The notes under the pieces were generated by a model. The model was given only the letters and a program-made list of their open reading frames with translations. It had not been told where the DNA came from and did no database searches. The translations under genes and the position numbers were made by a program. 7,095 nt of DNA from Deltaproteobacteria bacterium (GTDB taxonomy: Bacteria > Desulfobacterota > Deferrimicrobia > Deferrimicrobiales > Deferrimicrobiaceae), in the NCBI GenBank assembly GCA_003513855.1, contig DOTC01000059.1, positions 1 to 7,095 on the forward strand, in the 5' to 3' direction. This document shows positions 6,007 to 7,095 of the stretch, one piece after another (positions within the stretch are counted from its first letter, which is position 1; each line of letters starts with the position of its first letter).

Positions 6007-7095
6007 TCAGAACCGGCAAAGCCGGTCCTTTAATTTGCCCATCTGGGTCTTGAGGCGGACGGGGACGCGGTTTCCGAACTGGTCGAGGAAGGCCTCGATG
6101 TCGAAATATTCCGCCTTCCAGTACTGGGGATCGACCCGCAAGAGCTCATCCATGTCCTGGTGGTCGATGAACAGGCCCGAAAGATCGAGATCCTCGATTT
6201 TCGGCATCAGGCCGATGGGGGTTTCCACGGCCCCTATTTTGCCGTCGATTCTTTCGCACATCCATTTCAGCACCCGGCAGTTTTCCCCGAAGCCGGGCCA
6301 CAGCCATCGCCCATCATGACCCTTGCGGAACCAGTTGACGTAGAAGATCCTGGGGGCTTTTGCGCCCAGCCGATCTCCCATCTCGAACCAATGCTGGATA
6401 TAGTCCCCCATGTGGTATCCGCAGAACGGTTTCATGGCGAACGGGTCGTGACGCACGCGGGCGACCCTGTCGAGGATCGCAGCAGTGCCCTCCGAGGATG
6501 CCGAGGCTCCCAGGAAAACCCCGTGGTCCCAGTCGAAGGATTCGAAGACCAGCGGCACGACTGCGGACCGTCGGCCGCCGAAGAGGAAGATGTCGATCGG
6601 TACGCCCTCGGGATCGTCCCAATCGGAAACGGAACTCGGGCAGCGGCTGATGTGTGCGGTGAACCGGGCGTTGGGGTGGGCCGCAGGTTCGTTACATTCC
6701 GGCGTCCAATCCCACCCTCTCCAGTCGATGAGGTGAGACGGAACCGGCCCGTCCATTTCCTCCCACCAGACATCCCCCTTGTCGGTCAGCGCGCAATTCG
6801 TGAAGAGAACGTTCTTCTTCAGCGTGTCCATCGCGATGGGGTTCGACCTGTAGGAGGTGCCGGGGGCCACGCCGAAGAAGCCGGTCTCCGGGTTGATGGC
6901 GTGCAAACGTCCGTTGGGCCGTATCTGCATCCAGCAGATGTCGTCGCCGACGATCTCGGCCGTCCAGCCGGGGAGGGTCGGCTTGATCATGGCCAGGTTG
7001 GTCTTGCCGCATGCGGAGGGGAATGCGCCGGCGATGTGATACGTCCGGCCCTCGGGGCTTACGAGCCGAAGGATCAGCATGTGCTCGGCCATCCA
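6007..7095 (-). CDS. pckG: Phosphoenolpyruvate carboxykinase (GTP), C-terminal 60 percent, 5' end outside window
   Basis: This enzyme converts oxaloacetate + GTP to PEP + CO2 + GDP, the entry step of gluconeogenesis from C4 acids, in the cytoplasm. The frame runs off the right edge; 362 residues are visible and match about residue 261 to the end of the human enzyme, so roughly 260 N-terminal residues are missing. Numbered from the first visible Met (7092), the kinase-1a P-loop Phe24-Pro-Ser-Ala-Cys-Gly-Lys-Thr-Asn32 includes the hyper-reactive Cys typical of GTP-type enzymes, and Gly49-Asp50-Asp51 is the metal-binding kinase-2 motif. Asn-Pro-Glu-Thr-Gly-Phe-Phe-Gly-Val-Ala-Pro-Gly-Thr (67-79) and Asp-Pro-Phe-Ala-Met (216-220) are family signatures. 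The guanine-stacking aromatics are Phe255, Trp263 and Phe268 (human Phe517, Phe525, Phe530), so one Phe is replaced by Trp, a conservative change. The ATP-type family lacks this arrangement, so GTP specificity is well supported. The Met at 7092 is internal, because the frame continues upstream with Trp. The GGT-family gene starts about 100 bases downstream with no terminator seen between. Confidence 0.96.
   Translation of the reverse strand, partial: WMAEHMLILRLVSPEGRTYHIAGAFPSACGKTNLAMIKPTLPGWTAEIVGDDICWMQIRPNGRLHAINPETGFFGVAPGTSYRSNPIAMDTLKKNVLFTNCALTDKGDVWWEEMDGPVPSHLIDWRGWDWTPECNEPAAHPNARFTAHISRCPSSVSDWDDPEGVPIDIFLFGGRRSAVVPLVFESFDWDHGVFLGASASSEGTAAILDRVARVRHDPFAMKPFCGYHMGDYIQHWFEMGDRLGAKAPRIFYVNWFRKGHDGRWLWPGFGENCRVLKWMCERIDGKIGAVETPIGLMPKIEDLDLSGLFIDHQDMDELLRVDPQYWKAEYFDIEAFLDQFGNRVPVRLKTQMGKLKDRLCRF

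Noticed and set aside
6012..6026. Small hairpin (ACCGGC / GCCGGT with a 3-base loop) near the pckG stop, considered as a terminator
   Set aside because: It lies within the last codons, has only 6 bp and is not followed by a T-tract on the minus strand.
4210..6033. Long plus-strand open frame (607 codons) antisense to the GGT-family gene
   Set aside because: The minus-strand frame encodes an unmistakable family protein. The plus frame is rich in Arg, Gly, Pro and Val, has no recognisable motif and no ribosome binding site, and is expected as a shadow of biased third positions in GC-rich DNA.
6857..7092. Met at 7092 as the true start of pckG
   Set aside because: The frame continues upstream to the window edge, and the visible part aligns with the middle and C-terminal part of the family, so this Met is internal.

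Overview
The window comes from a GC-rich bacterial chromosome and holds two complete genes with clear metabolic roles, one complete fusion gene, and two genes cut by the window edges. The gene set (pyruvate phosphate dikinase of about 890 residues, GTP-type PEP carboxykinase, strong sigma70-type signals, high GC) is compatible with a Desulfobacterota/deltaproteobacterium-like organism. That placement is an inference of low confidence, because no rRNA or marker gene is present.

Layout. Positions 1-117 (+) hold the last 38 codons of a gene whose C-terminus looks like a class I SAM-dependent methyltransferase. One base later a GTG start opens a 328-residue protein (119-1105, +) that joins a complete FMN nitroreductase domain to a complete hot-dog acyl-CoA thioesterase domain. 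A 270-base intergenic stretch follows. It contains a GC-rich REP-like inverted repeat (1132-1209), a near-consensus sigma70 promoter (1254-1283) and a leader of about 85 nt that may be structured. That promoter drives ppdK (1376-4039, +), an intact pyruvate, phosphate dikinase. ppdK converges with a minus-strand pair: the 3' part of pckG (6007-7095, GTP-dependent PEP carboxykinase, 5' end outside the window), then a gamma-glutamyltransferase-family Ntn hydrolase (about 4114-5904). The 74-base convergent gap carries a 13-bp perfect hairpin whose T-tract lies on the minus-strand side.

How the genes relate. PpdK interconverts pyruvate and PEP, and PckG interconverts oxaloacetate and PEP. The two PEP-forming, gluconeogenic enzymes therefore sit within 2 kb of each other on opposite strands, with an amidohydrolase/transferase-like gene between them. 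The GGT-family protein keeps the autoprocessing threonine but lacks several residues that hold the gamma-glutamyl group in E. coli GGT, so its substrate is probably not glutathione. Most of the window is ordinary core metabolism. The most unusual items are the nitroreductase-thioesterase fusion, the altered GGT pocket and the repeat/leader region upstream of ppdK. I see no CRISPR array, transposon, tRNA or rRNA, and no clear undescribed system.
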